A stretch of 64,000 nucleotides of DNA from Anaerolineales bacterium (lineage in GTDB: Bacteria > Chloroflexota > Anaerolineae > Anaerolineales > Villigracilaceae), in contig JAUXUL010000012.1 of NCBI GenBank assembly GCA_030680795.1, forward strand, positions 1-64,000, read 5' to 3'. The notes beneath the pieces are model-generated. The model searched no databases. It was given only the letters and a program-made list of their open reading frames with translations, and was not told where the DNA came from. Both the position numbers and the translations under genes were made by a program. Of this stretch, positions 42,735 to 51,748 are shown in pieces. How positions within the stretch are numbered: position 1 is the stretch's first letter; each line of letters opens with the position of its first letter.

Positions 42735-43901
42735 ATGACAGACGTAGTTATCGCAGGAATCGGACAAACCCCGGTCGGCGAGCATTGGGAGATTGGTCTG
42801 CGCGACCTGGCCTTTGACGCCATTCAAAACGCAATCAAAGACGCAAGCGGATTGAAACCGCAGGCTTTGTTTGTGGGCAATATGCTCGCGCCGAATCTTT
42901 CCAATCAGGCGCATCTCGGCGCGCTCATCGCGGATTATGCCGGTCTGACCGGCATCGAAGCCGTCACCGTTGAAGCCGCGGGCGCATCGGGCGGCGCGGC
43001 ATTGCGCCAGGGTTATCTCGCCATCGCAAGCGGCATGGTGGATGTGGCGCTCGTCCTCGGCGTGGAGAAGTTCACCGACAAGATCGGTCCGGAGGTGGAA
43101 GAGGCTGTTTCCACAACCAGCGATTCAGATTTTGAAGCCGTTCAAGGCATGACGGCCGCCGCGCAAGCCGCGCTGTTGATGAAGCGATACATGCACGAGA
43201 ACGATGTCCCTGCCAATGGGTTTGCAGGCTTTGCATTAACTGCCCATGCCAATGGCATTGCAAATAAAAATGCGATGTTCCGCAAAGCCATCAAAGCCGA
43301 GACTTATGCCAAAGCAGAAATGGTCAGCGACCCGCTCAATATGTTTGACGCAGCCCCCAATGCGGATGGCGCTGCCGCGCTCGTTCTAACCCGCCGAGAC
43401 CTGCTCCCGTCCGATTGGGACGCGCCGCGTCCACTCGTGAAGATCGCCGGCTCCGCCGCATCGTCTGACACGCTGGCGTTGCACGATAGAAAAGATATTT
43501 TATATTTTGACACAGCGCAAATCTCCGCAGGCAATGCCATGAAGCAAGCAGGAATTATTTTGAATCAAGTCAACTTCTTTGAATATCACGACGCGTTCAG
43601 CATCTATGCCGCATTGTCACTTGAAGCAGTTGGGTTTGCAATTAAAGGTCGCGGGTGGAAACTTGCCGCCGACAATAAAATTAGTTTAACGGGAAAGATT
43701 CCCTGCGCGACGATGGGCGGCATGAAAGCGCGCGGATTCCCCGGAGGCGCTTCAGGCGTGTATCAAGCCGTCGAAGCAGTGGCACAGTTACGAGGTCAGG
43801 CTGAGGTGAATCAAATTCCAAATGCAAAGTATGGGCTCATCCAATCGCTTGGCGGGCCGGCCTCCACAGCAGTCAGTCATATCCTACAAAGATTGGATTA
43901 A
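42735..43901 (+). CDS. Thiolase-family protein lacking canonical catalytic residues
   Basis: Homologue of the archaeal thiolase that feeds HMG-CoA synthase (388 residues from the ATG preceded by GGAG). The fold segments are all there: VVIAGIGQTPVG, VEAAGASGGAALRQG, NAMKQAGIILNQVNFFEYHD, and GGMKARGFPGGASGVYQ. The nucleophile position, normally Cys in EAACASG, is Gly (codon GGC), and the His of GHPxGAxG is replaced by Phe. The other active-site His of HDAF is kept. It may be a non-catalytic or altered subunit in the thiolase-HMGS-DUF35 assembly. Acetoacetyl-CoA could then come from another thiolase. Confidence 0.8.
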   Translation: MTDVVIAGIGQTPVGEHWEIGLRDLAFDAIQNAIKDASGLKPQALFVGNMLAPNLSNQAHLGALIADYAGLTGIEAVTVEAAGASGGAALRQGYLAIASGMVDVALVLGVEKFTDKIGPEVEEAVSTTSDSDFEAVQGMTAAAQAALLMKRYMHENDVPANGFAGFALTAHANGIANKNAMFRKAIKAETYAKAEMVSDPLNMFDAAPNADGAAALVLTRRDLLPSDWDAPRPLVKIAGSAASSDTLALHDRKDILYFDTAQISAGNAMKQAGIILNQVNFFEYHDAFSIYAALSLEAVGFAIKGRGWKLAADNKISLTGKIPCATMGGMKARGFPGGASGVYQAVEAVAQLRGQAEVNQIPNAKYGLIQSLGGPASTAVSHILQRLD

Positions 43902-46168
43902 GAGACTATGGACGATCGACGGTGGATGGTCGACGGTCTATCGTCTATGGTCTTGAGATTGATCTCCAAAGAATTAATCTGTAAAACATCCCTATTCAAA
44001 ACAACAACATCGTCTTCAAACCCAAAGAACGTCCAAAAGACAACTTGGGGTTGATCGGTCTCCAACATCACCGAGATAGCCGGCTCTTTGTGACCATAAA
44101 ATTGCGAACGCCAGCCGCGTGTGGAGTTGGGGTCAGCACGGACGATGGAGAAAGTGGAATTTCCTTCCACCATCCCGACTTGCATTTTAATTCTGGAGTC
44201 GGACAATTTGCTGTCCAATGGACTAAGTATTAATCCTTGTGCAGTAGCAAGCTCCTGCACTCCAGAGTCATTGAGCAACCAATGAAGAGAATAATGATGG
44301 GACTGTTTTGCATGGAGATGATCTACAATCAGCCAGCGGTCATCGTTTAGCATCATCACGGTTCGTTTGTGAGTGACAGGTTTATATCCATCGTGTTGAC
44401 CCTGCCAGAGATTCGGTTTGTTTTGAAGAACTTTTCCTTGTGCCCAATTCGTCCATGTGAAACGGCTGGCCATTTTCATTTGATCTTTGGAATCAACAAT
44501 GACAGTATTATGAGCGGCTGTATGAGCAAGTCCGTTTCGCCAATTGCCTTCGCCGCTGTATAAATACGTCCCTGCATCGCAGGCAATATTATTATCTTGA
44601 AACCATAAATCAACATGCAATTGATCTGCATGAGAGGGACGCGCTTGATAATCGGTGCATCGAATCACTGCCTTACTTTGTGCACCGCGTAAAACATACA
44701 CTCCCCCATTTGAAAAGTTTTGATTGATTTGTTTTGAAGAATCTACTTCACCCTGTAAAGATTGCGAACCACAAAGCCAGTATAAATCTTCATCCCATGC
44801 GCCAGAGTCAAACAAACGTTTTCCATTTGTAATCATAGCGCCCAATTGCAAAAGTGGACGGTAGTCGGTGAAGTCGCAGTTATTGAGGGGCAACACTAAT
44901 GCGCCATCGTTTGAGCCGCAAACAGGCATTTGACCGGTTTGCGGGTCGATCAATTGATATAGGTAATTAATAGATTTAGCAGCTACGCTATAAACGAGAC
45001 TAGAGATGGGGGATTGGTTTAATTCACCCAATCGCAGCGCGTACAAATAGATGTGCAGAACAAAGCGATGATAGTTGAGCGAATACATGGAATAACTGCC
45101 ATCAGGGAAAATCTGAGCGGAGGCTTCACGTTCGAGAAGATCCCGCCCGAGTTTGAGATATTTTTCCGAATCTTTCAGTTCAGGGAAAAGCAAACCTACC
45201 ATCCACACACCAAAGGCTTCGCTAATGGTGTGATTACTGCGCGTGGAGATGGCGTAGTCAATGTTATTGTAAATTCGCTCAGCTTGGGCAGCAACAAATT
45301 GGGTGAATTGAGCTAGGCGTTGAGGCGTGGAAGAGGGAGATCTGGAGAATTGATGGTAGCCGAATGTCCATGCCATGAGGCGAAGGGCGATCTCTTGTCC
45401 GTCCATCCAGTTGGCGCCGGTGTTGGGAGGGTTGTGTTCCGCCCAATCTAGAATGGATTTCCAGAAGGCTTCGGCATATTTTTCGTCTTGGGTGACGGCG
45501 TACGCGCGGACGAGGGTGTAGACAAAGCTAAAGCGATTTGGTTCCCAGATGAACTTGATGTCTGTGGCGGAGTCGTCGGAGATTTGTGACCAGTGTTTAT
45601 TTATGTCACTCTGAGAGAGCGGTTGTTGCGACCGAAGAGTCTCGATCTGTGAGGATAGAGACCTTTCGCTGCCTCTCAGGGTGACATGATTTGTAAAATA
45701 GTCTTTATGCCAGTTTGGAGGGAAGCCGATTTGATGAAACTCGTGCGCGAAGTATTTTATTTCTCCGTTGAGAATGCGCTCAGCTTCGTCAATGGCAAGA
45801 TGGGAGTTCCATGTAACATGGCCGTGATTCCCTCCCGAAAAAACATCGGGACGATGTGAGCGATAGCGAAGGGTCTCTACCCCAGTGGTACGAGATACTT
45901 CGCTGTCGCTCAGCATGACATGCGATAAGTCAAAAAAGAACTTGGGAGAATTTTGTTTGCGCCATTTTGCATAGGCTTCTGGTTGCGATGGAATATTCTT
46001 CTTCAACCAGGTTGCAAGCGGACGGTCCCCCCATTTGTATTGGGGCATTTGCAAACGGATGAGTCCCATGCGGAGGCGAAATGCATAAGCGAGGCGAAAG
46101 GCTGACCAGTGCAGACCAAGATCGCGGTAGAGCGAAGCGAGCGTGCGAATCTTATTGAGCATTCTCAA
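43898..46168 (-). CDS. Heparinase II/III-family polysaccharide lyase-like protein with two repeat insertions
   Basis: A 756-residue protein of the alginate/heparinase family. The N-terminal toroid (about 195-400) includes WMDGQEIALRLMAWTFGYH and YAISTRSNHTISEAFGVW. The C-terminal beta-sandwich (about 470-740) has HADQLHVDLWFQ and GEGNWRNGLAHTAAHNTV, the conserved Tyr/His region. Such proteins in polysaccharide loci often act on the locus product. Residues about 83-105 and 160-188 are translations of dispersed palindromic repeats and break the family sequence, though the frame is kept. It overlaps the WecA-like gene by 17 bp and ends within 4 bp of the thiolase homologue stop. Confidence 0.82.
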   Translation of the reverse strand: MRMLNKIRTLASLYRDLGLHWSAFRLAYAFRLRMGLIRLQMPQYKWGDRPLATWLKKNIPSQPEAYAKWRKQNSPKFFFDLSHVMLSDSEVSRTTGVETLRYRSHRPDVFSGGNHGHVTWNSHLAIDEAERILNGEIKYFAHEFHQIGFPPNWHKDYFTNHVTLRGSERSLSSQIETLRSQQPLSQSDINKHWSQISDDSATDIKFIWEPNRFSFVYTLVRAYAVTQDEKYAEAFWKSILDWAEHNPPNTGANWMDGQEIALRLMAWTFGYHQFSRSPSSTPQRLAQFTQFVAAQAERIYNNIDYAISTRSNHTISEAFGVWMVGLLFPELKDSEKYLKLGRDLLEREASAQIFPDGSYSMYSLNYHRFVLHIYLYALRLGELNQSPISSLVYSVAAKSINYLYQLIDPQTGQMPVCGSNDGALVLPLNNCDFTDYRPLLQLGAMITNGKRLFDSGAWDEDLYWLCGSQSLQGEVDSSKQINQNFSNGGVYVLRGAQSKAVIRCTDYQARPSHADQLHVDLWFQDNNIACDAGTYLYSGEGNWRNGLAHTAAHNTVIVDSKDQMKMASRFTWTNWAQGKVLQNKPNLWQGQHDGYKPVTHKRTVMMLNDDRWLIVDHLHAKQSHHYSLHWLLNDSGVQELATAQGLILSPLDSKLSDSRIKMQVGMVEGNSTFSIVRADPNSTRGWRSQFYGHKEPAISVMLETDQPQVVFWTFFGFEDDVVVLNRDVLQINSLEINLKTIDDRPSTIHRRSSIVS
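45603..45687. repeat. GTCACTCTGAGAG palindrome inside heparinase gene, copy G1
   Basis: Arms ATGTCACTCTGAGAG / CTCTCAGGGTGACAT and inner GAAGAGTCTC / GAGACCTTTC make an 85-bp imperfect hairpin. Read in frame it encodes about 28 residues. Confidence 0.7.
45853..45921. repeat. GAGCGATAGCGAAG palindrome inside heparinase gene, copy G2
   Basis: Arms GAGCGATAGCGAAGGGTCTC and GAGATACTTCGCTGTCGCTC are near-perfect inverted copies. It is related to G1 and encodes about 23 residues in frame. A CCCGAAAAAACATCGGG hairpin adjoins it. Confidence 0.7.
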
Positions 46169-47186
46169 GTCGTTTTGCGTGAACGGATAATAAAATCCAA
46201 ATCAAAGGCAATCCCAAAATGATAAGCAGCGGTGCGTAAGGCCTGCCCCATGACCATGCGTAGGAAAGCAACCCTGCAACAAGCGTGAGGAAAATATACA
46301 AGGTACTGATGGCGGCATGTTTATAACCGCCGATGACCAGGCGCTGATAAAGATGTGTGCGGTGCGCGGAAAAAATCTGCTCGCCTTTGACTGCACGGCG
46401 AATGAATGTGACGCCCGCATCCATGATAAATGTCCACATCAAAAGCGTGCCGAGCATCAACGCATCGCCGCCTTCATCGGCAGAAAGCAGGGGCAAGACG
46501 GCAAAGGTATAACCAAGAAACGTGCTGGCAACATCGCCCATGAAAATTTTTGCGGGCGCCCAGTTATGGAAAAGAAAACCCAGACTGCTGGCTGAAACGG
46601 CAAGCGCGACCCAAAACGCAAAAGTATTTTGCATGTTGCCAGAAAGCATCATCCAACCGATGCCGCCCGCAAAGGCAACGCCGCCGGCCATGCCATCAAT
46701 GCCGTCCATGAAATTATAGGCGTTGGTCAAACCGATGATCCACAAAAAGGTGATGATGAATCCCACCACACCAAGTTGCAATTCACCAAACAACGGAATA
46801 GTGACCGATTTGAAATACCCTAAACTTAAAATGGATATCAACGCAACGAGACTTTGCACACTAAAACGCAAACGCGGCGAAAGCGAGTGGAGGTCATCAC
46901 GCCAGCCCAGCCAGGCGATGATGATTCCACACACGATATAGATTAATCCGCGGCTAAAGCCTGATAGGTTGAGCGTGTCGAAACCCGCCTCGAACACGGA
47001 CCATAAACCTGCTCCTGTTACGAGCAGTACGATCATCAACCCTCCACCGCGCGGCGTGGGCGAGACGTGTGAACTGCGTTCGTTGGGGGCATCCAGCAGT
47101 TGACGCTTTTCCGCGTAACGGCGGATCAAATGCACACCGCCATAAGATAGAAGGGCAAGAAGAATATATATGTAAAATTGATTCAT
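46152..47186 (-). CDS. MraY/WecA-type polyprenyl-phosphate sugar-1-phosphate transferase
   Basis: An integral membrane enzyme that loads a sugar-1-phosphate, usually GlcNAc-1-P, on undecaprenyl phosphate to start a glycan. About ten hydrophobic segments are present. Diagnostic loops are SSHVSPTPRGGGLMI, WLGWRDDLHSLSPRLRF (DD motif), NAYNFMDGIDGMAGG and IFMGDVASTFLGYTFA, with HRTHLYQRLV near the end. Length of 344 residues fits WecA/TagO. It is in an operon with the epimerase and glycosyltransferase genes (4-bp overlaps) and should act with wecB/wecC products. Confidence 0.92.
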   Translation of the reverse strand: MNQFYIYILLALLSYGGVHLIRRYAEKRQLLDAPNERSSHVSPTPRGGGLMIVLLVTGAGLWSVFEAGFDTLNLSGFSRGLIYIVCGIIIAWLGWRDDLHSLSPRLRFSVQSLVALISILSLGYFKSVTIPLFGELQLGVVGFIITFLWIIGLTNAYNFMDGIDGMAGGVAFAGGIGWMMLSGNMQNTFAFWVALAVSASSLGFLFHNWAPAKIFMGDVASTFLGYTFAVLPLLSADEGGDALMLGTLLMWTFIMDAGVTFIRRAVKGEQIFSAHRTHLYQRLVIGGYKHAAISTLYIFLTLVAGLLSYAWSWGRPYAPLLIILGLPLIWILLSVHAKRLENAQ

Positions 47187-48058
47187 GCTGAAATCATTCT
47201 CATTTGTTGTAACTCAAATGCTATACCCTCAGCAAAAGAACGGGGTTGATAGTTGAAATCATTTTGCGCTTCGGTATAAGAAATATCCTTGTTCTCATTC
47301 AGTCTCAACACCTGCTCGGCTTTGACGGGAAATGGGATGCGAATTCGTTCGAAAAATTTCAACATCCCTACAATTAGCGCGGAGGGGAAATGGACTTTCC
47401 AGATGCGCTTGTTCATTGCTAAGGCAATCGTTTCGATGACTTGGTTATAGGTCAACTCGTGGGCGCCAGCGATGTTGTAACTTTTGCGGATGGTTTTCTC
47501 TGAAACCAGGCAACCAACGATGGCCTGCGCTACATCGTCCACATAAATGGGTTGTTGCAGATACTTCCCGTCGCCAAAGATAGGGATGATGGGAGAATAC
47601 CGCATGAAACGAATCAGTCTCCACATATTGCGGTCGCGTGGACTGCCGTAGATCATGGTCGGGCGCAGGATGGTGTAGTCAAGTCCACTGGATTGGATGG
47701 CTGCCTCTGCGGCAAGGCGGACTTTTTTACTACCCGCGTTCAACTGTGTGAAGATGGCTGTGCTGCTGATGAATACCGCGCGTTTGATACCCGCATTTTT
47801 CGCCGCGCTGATGATCGAATCCGCGTGGCCGAAACCGAGCGAGGCGATGTTGACAAGCACATCCGTTCCTTGCATGGAGGAGGATAATTCACCAGCGTTG
47901 GAAACATCTCCCAAGGTCCACTCAATTTCGGGAGGAGAAAGAAGCGAGCGGTCACTTCTCTCACGATAGAGGCAGCGCACTTCGTATCCGTTTTTCAATA
48001 ATAAAAGGACGACGCGCGAGCCAGTGAAGCCCGTCGCGCCTGTGATAAAAACCTTCAT
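47183..48058 (-). CDS. NAD(P)-dependent epimerase/dehydratase-like SDR
   Basis: An atypical extended SDR of 291 residues. The nucleotide-binding motif is VFITGATGFTGSRVV at the N-terminus; DYTILRPTMIYG and YVDDVAQAIVGCL follow. The canonical YxxxK is not evident, as in NmrA/NDUFA9-like members, so catalysis is uncertain. Its position between a WecA-type and a glycosyltransferase gene, with 4-bp overlaps on both sides, suggests sugar modification. A regulatory or redox role is also possible. Confidence 0.8.
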   Translation of the reverse strand: MKVFITGATGFTGSRVVLLLLKNGYEVRCLYRERSDRSLLSPPEIEWTLGDVSNAGELSSSMQGTDVLVNIASLGFGHADSIISAAKNAGIKRAVFISSTAIFTQLNAGSKKVRLAAEAAIQSSGLDYTILRPTMIYGSPRDRNMWRLIRFMRYSPIIPIFGDGKYLQQPIYVDDVAQAIVGCLVSEKTIRKSYNIAGAHELTYNQVIETIALAMNKRIWKVHFPSALIVGMLKFFERIRIPFPVKAEQVLRLNENKDISYTEAQNDFNYQPRSFAEGIAFELQQMRMISA

Positions 48059-49275
48059 CCTTTCACCAACTTCTTAAGTAACACAAGTGTTTCATTTAGT
48101 TTATCGCGGCGGTCAAGATGCTTCACCAAATAAGTTCGCGCGTTTGTGCCCATCTGTTTTACACGCGCGGGGTCTTTTGAAAGATCAAGGATTTTTTGCG
48201 CAAGCAATTCATCATCATTCGGTCTGACGTACACTCCTCCATTTGACGACTCGATCAACTCACGCGAAACGCCGTCAATCACAAGCACAGTCGCACGTCC
48301 CGCCGCCATGTAATCGAAAACCTTGTTGGGGTACGTGGTGCGGAACATGGGAATATCCTGCAAAATCGCAAGGCAGACATCAGAGGCTGCAATCACAAGC
48401 GGCATTTCTTTTTTGGCGCGCACACCTGCAAAAAGTACGTTCGTCAATTTCATGCCCTCTGCTACAGATTTGAGCCGCGCACGTTCCTTGCCATCACCGA
48501 ATAACACAAAACGGATGCGCACATCATCGTTCAATCGCTCCGCTGCACGCAGAACCGTATCAATGTCGTTGGCTTGTCCCAACGCGCCCGCATACAACAC
48601 AACGAAATTATCTTCCAAACCCAACTCCCTGCGAATTGACGAACCATCCACAGTGGGGTTGAACATATCCACATCCGTGCCGTAGGCGATGTAGGTCACT
48701 TTGTATTCAGGCACACCCTTTGCAAGCAGATATTCTTTATAGGCAGGCGAGTTCACCAAAATATGCGCAGCGCGCGCGTACAAGAATTTTTCAAGCCGCC
48801 TGGCCAGCGCGATCACGATCGGGTTTTTCAAGACCCCCATGCTCACGCCAAATTCTGGCCACAGGTCGCGCACTTCAAGCAAAAACGGCTTGCGCCGCAC
48901 CAAGGCCACAAACCAGGCTGAGACGGCTTGAAAGATCGGCGGGGTCGTGCCCATGATTAAATCCGCATCCTGCACCTGCAAGGCCGTCCATACCGAACTG
49001 AACATAAAACTGAAAAACGAAATGATGCGCCAGAAATAACTGCGATGCAAGGCGGGAATCATAAACGAACGCAGTACGCGCACTTCGTCAATCTTCTGCT
49101 CGGTAAACAGCCCGCGCCGCTTGACCGTACGTTGACCTGTTTGGTAATTTAAGTCACTGGCCACGATCACCAATTCGTGTCCGCGCGCCTGCAAAAATTT
49201 CGCCATCTCAAAATGGCGCGTATGTCCCGGCTCTTCGGGTGAAACGAAAACTTGATTGAGTAATAGGATTTTCAT
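48055..49275 (-). CDS. Glycosyltransferase family 4 (WbuB-like)
   Basis: A cytoplasmic GT-B glycosyltransferase of 406 residues that adds a sugar to the lipid-linked glycan. The N-terminal domain holds GHTRHFEMAKFLQARGHEL, DLIMGTTPPIFQAV and KPFLLEVRDLWPEFG. The C-terminal donor-binding domain has NFVVLYAGALGQANDI and YPNKVFDYMAAGRATVLV. WbuB-type enzymes transfer FucNAc; the donor here is unknown. It leads the four-gene polysaccharide operon. A TATAAT lies 8 nt before the ATG. Confidence 0.9.
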   Translation of the reverse strand: MKILLLNQVFVSPEEPGHTRHFEMAKFLQARGHELVIVASDLNYQTGQRTVKRRGLFTEQKIDEVRVLRSFMIPALHRSYFWRIISFFSFMFSSVWTALQVQDADLIMGTTPPIFQAVSAWFVALVRRKPFLLEVRDLWPEFGVSMGVLKNPIVIALARRLEKFLYARAAHILVNSPAYKEYLLAKGVPEYKVTYIAYGTDVDMFNPTVDGSSIRRELGLEDNFVVLYAGALGQANDIDTVLRAAERLNDDVRIRFVLFGDGKERARLKSVAEGMKLTNVLFAGVRAKKEMPLVIAASDVCLAILQDIPMFRTTYPNKVFDYMAAGRATVLVIDGVSRELIESSNGGVYVRPNDDELLAQKILDLSKDPARVKQMGTNARTYLVKHLDRRDKLNETLVLLKKLVKG

Positions 49276-49289
49276 CAGCCGTGATTATA
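49276..49289 (-). promoter_or_regulatory. TATAAT box with leaderless start of polysaccharide operon
   Basis: On the minus strand TATAAT, then CACGGCTG, then the ATG of the glycosyltransferase gene. No ribosome binding site is present. Confidence 0.5.
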
Positions 49290-49405
49290 TATGATTTATT
49301 GGATGACGAAGCGCCTGAGAGTACGATTCACGCAAAGGAGCAATCCTGAGAGTCTTTGAGAGTCGCGCGGGATAGAATTAGCATATCGAAGAAAGGAATA
49401 CAAGA

Positions 49406-49816
49406 ATGGAAATCCCAAGGCACTGGCGACTCAAGAAACAACGATACGGATTGGTCGGCGAAGCCTGCCCGCACTGTGATCACAAGATTTTCCCGCCCCG
49501 CGATGTCTGCCCCAATTGCGGCGACGAGGCAAAAGAACAATTTACATTCAGCGGCAAAGGCGAAGTTTATTCATATACAACGGTTTACGAAGCCCCCGCA
49601 GGTTTCGAGGCAAATGCTCCCTACACAGTGGCAATCGTGAAATTGGAGGAAGGTCCCATGCTTACCGCGCAGTTGACAGACATAGGCGAACAACCGATTG
49701 AGATCGGCATGCCCGTGGAAATGGTCACTCGCAAGATGCGTAATGATGGCGATGAACGTGGGTTGATTGTTTACGGGTATAAATTCAGGCCCGCCTGGAA
49801 TATGCTCACCAAATAG
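49406..49816 (+). CDS. DUF35 (Zn-ribbon OB-fold) acyl-CoA-associated protein
   Basis: A 136-residue DUF35 protein with four zinc cysteines in CPHCDHKIFPPRDVCPNC (about residues 20-37) and an OB-fold with GKGEVYSYTTVYEAP and YTVAIVKLEEGPMLTAQL. In archaea this family bridges thiolase and HMG-CoA synthase and channels acetoacetyl-CoA. Both partners are encoded 5.5-8 kb upstream. AAAGGA precedes the ATG, and a strong terminator follows. Confidence 0.88.
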   Translation: MEIPRHWRLKKQRYGLVGEACPHCDHKIFPPRDVCPNCGDEAKEQFTFSGKGEVYSYTTVYEAPAGFEANAPYTVAIVKLEEGPMLTAQLTDIGEQPIEIGMPVEMVTRKMRNDGDERGLIVYGYKFRPAWNMLTK

Positions 49817-49840
49817 AGAACAAAACAACAGAAACGAGCA

Positions 49841-49870
49841 AGCACCCCTATATCTAGGGGTGCTTTTGTT
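49841..49870 (+). terminator. Rho-independent terminator after DUF35 gene
   Basis: AGCACCCCTA pairs perfectly with TAGGGGTGCT around TATC, and TTTTGTTT follows. It lies 25 bp after the stop codon. Confidence 0.85.
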
Positions 49871-49944
49871 TAAACATGCTCATAAACGATTATGCCACGA
49901 TCCCCTGTATTTTTGAATTCACAGGGTTTTTTTGTTGCTTTCCA

Positions 49945-49974
49945 CGTAATGCATCAAGATAAAATGTTACTTTG
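49945..49974. repeat. 30-bp direct repeat, copy 2
   Basis: Identical over 30 bases to 12605-12634. Flanking bases differ immediately outside. It lies in the gap between the DUF35 and alpha/beta-hydrolase genes. Confidence 0.7.
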
Positions 49975-50013
49975 GCGGTACAAGTAAGTGTACAAGCGAG
50001 AAGAAAACCAGCC

Positions 50014-50874
50014 CTACTTGGCCACCAGATCAAATGAATATTTTTGAATAATTTCAAATACTTCCTGAGGCTGTTCCAGCGGTACAAGATGTGTGGCTCT
50101 CTCGATCGTTTTCACACAAATGGATGGGTTGAGACGAATGACTTTGCGCGCGGTTCCTTTCCAAAACGTGTCCGTTTCCGCACCGCGAATGATAAGCGTG
50201 GGAACTTTTAACTTCGGCAACGCGCGCCATAATTCCATGTCGCGCCAAATGCTGACATAGTATACGCGCGATTCCCATTCCGGGCTATATATCAGTTCGT
50301 AGCCGCCGTTTTCTTTTGGGCGCGTTATTCCTTCTATGTAGGCGCGCAACGCGACATCATCCATATATTTGAAGGTGGGAACCTTCCGGTATCTTTCGAA
50401 CAGAGGATCAAGGTCGTCAAATTCGCGTCGGCGATTTTTCGCGGATAAAATATGCGGATGAAGGTGAGGCGCAAATTTGAATGTGAGTGCGATATTCCAG
50501 AGCGCGATGAAGGAGGGGGGAAGCAAAACAGGGTCGAGAAGTATAAGGCGTTGGAATTTTTCCGGTTGGCGCAATGCGGCTCTCAAAGCGGCGATCCCGC
50601 CCATCGAATGGCCGATGACAGTTGTCGGCGCGCGCGATTCGTTTTCATCCAAAAAACGGAGCAGGTCGTCGCTAAAGGGGGTCCAATCGTGGATGTCTTC
50701 AGGATGGCTGTTTTCCCACAATGGACGCTGGAGCATGGCTGTAAGGCGGTTGCCCTTTGCGAGCAGCGCAAGTAAAGGGTGATAACACTCGGGCGGGTAG
50801 CCGTTGGCGTGTAAAAATAACAGGTTGGGGCCATCGCCTCCGAAATCCAGCGATTGAATATGTGATGTGGGCAT
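50014..50874 (-). CDS. Alpha/beta-hydrolase
   Basis: A 286-residue serine hydrolase of the alpha/beta fold. The oxyanion-side start is LLFLHANGYPPECYHPL, the nucleophile elbow is TVIGHSMGGIAALRA (Ser about residue 91), the acid is near LIIRGAETDTFW and the catalytic His is in IERATHLVPLEQP. The cap region lies at about 130-200. Substrate is unknown; esterases and lactonases are typical. It stands alone on the minus strand. Confidence 0.88.
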   Translation of the reverse strand: MPTSHIQSLDFGGDGPNLLFLHANGYPPECYHPLLALLAKGNRLTAMLQRPLWENSHPEDIHDWTPFSDDLLRFLDENESRAPTTVIGHSMGGIAALRAALRQPEKFQRLILLDPVLLPPSFIALWNIALTFKFAPHLHPHILSAKNRRREFDDLDPLFERYRKVPTFKYMDDVALRAYIEGITRPKENGGYELIYSPEWESRVYYVSIWRDMELWRALPKLKVPTLIIRGAETDTFWKGTARKVIRLNPSICVKTIERATHLVPLEQPQEVFEIIQKYSFDLVAK

Positions 50875-50997
50875 TATGCTCTGCTTGAACTACGTTGATA
50901 TGGTTTCTGTGTTGCTTATATAGGGGCATATTTTGCCAGAAGTTATGCGTGCAATCAAGGGAATTGACTTATCCATATTTTCCCCAAACCTTGCAAA

Positions 50998-51102
50998 TGT
51001 CGTTGCGAGGGCGCTCTTGCTCCTCGCCCGAAGCAATCCCCAACACGGCGAGGAGATTGCTTCGCCGCCTAAGTAAAAGAGCGGCGGCTCGCAACCACAT
51101 GA
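50998..51102. repeat. GTCGTTGCGAGG palindromic element, copy A3
   Basis: Arms ATGTCGTTGCGAGGGCG / CTCGCAACCACATGAC and inner GAAGCAATCCC / GGAGATTGCTTCG. It lies between the hydrolase and hemerythrin genes. Confidence 0.8.
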
Positions 51103-51109
51103 CCCTTTC

Positions 51110-51655
51110 TTAAGCCAAAACAACTTTCGCCAACTCATCCGCAATGCGAAGATATTTTTCGTGAATATCATCCTCATGCTCGATGTGATTAAAATCCGCC
51201 GTTAACTGTTGATGTTGTCCAACGGGAATAACATTATCAGCCATTGGGAAGAGAATATTATCTTCCTTCTGGATGTGCTCGCGTAACAGCGCCACATAAT
51301 CCAGCGCATTTTGGATAACCTGATGCAGGGCTGAAGTGTCACCTCGCTCAACCCGTTCTGCGGCTTCCCGCATGGCGCGCGTCAGGCGGCGGCCCTCCTC
51401 GTGCTCCTCCAACATAATGGACAGCGGTTCGTTTTCTTGTGACATCCCATTCGCATCCATGGCAACAAAGAGAATCCCTTCTTCTTTTTTGTGATGACAT
51501 CGATCAGCAAAATTCTTGATGAAATCAACCGCCTTGAGGAAGAAATCCATTGGAATTGCCTGACCTGCCGAAAGCCGATTTGCGGCTGTCTCCAGCGAGA
51601 CTAATACCCTCTCTATCACGCGATGCTCTTCCATCAAAATGTCTGTGGCTTTCAT
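51110..51655 (-). CDS. Hemerythrin-domain protein
   Basis: A 181-residue four-helix protein likely to bind a di-iron centre. Iron ligands are seen in LMEEHRVIERV (His about residue 11), CHHKKEEGILF (His and Glu), LEEHEEGR, and LREHIQKEDNILFPM. This class senses or buffers oxygen, NO or iron; no enzyme domain is fused. AAAGGAG precedes the ATG by 8 nt. The leuB gene is upstream in the same direction, beyond a palindromic repeat. Confidence 0.9.
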   Translation of the reverse strand: MKATDILMEEHRVIERVLVSLETAANRLSAGQAIPMDFFLKAVDFIKNFADRCHHKKEEGILFVAMDANGMSQENEPLSIMLEEHEEGRRLTRAMREAAERVERGDTSALHQVIQNALDYVALLREHIQKEDNILFPMADNVIPVGQHQQLTADFNHIEHEDDIHEKYLRIADELAKVVLA

Positions 51656-51748
51656 AGGATATTCTCCTTTAGGAACAAGATAAACTTAATCAGGCTGGGG
51701 CTCCCCATTGATTGCAAAGCATCCACGTAAGGGAAATGACTCTGGATA

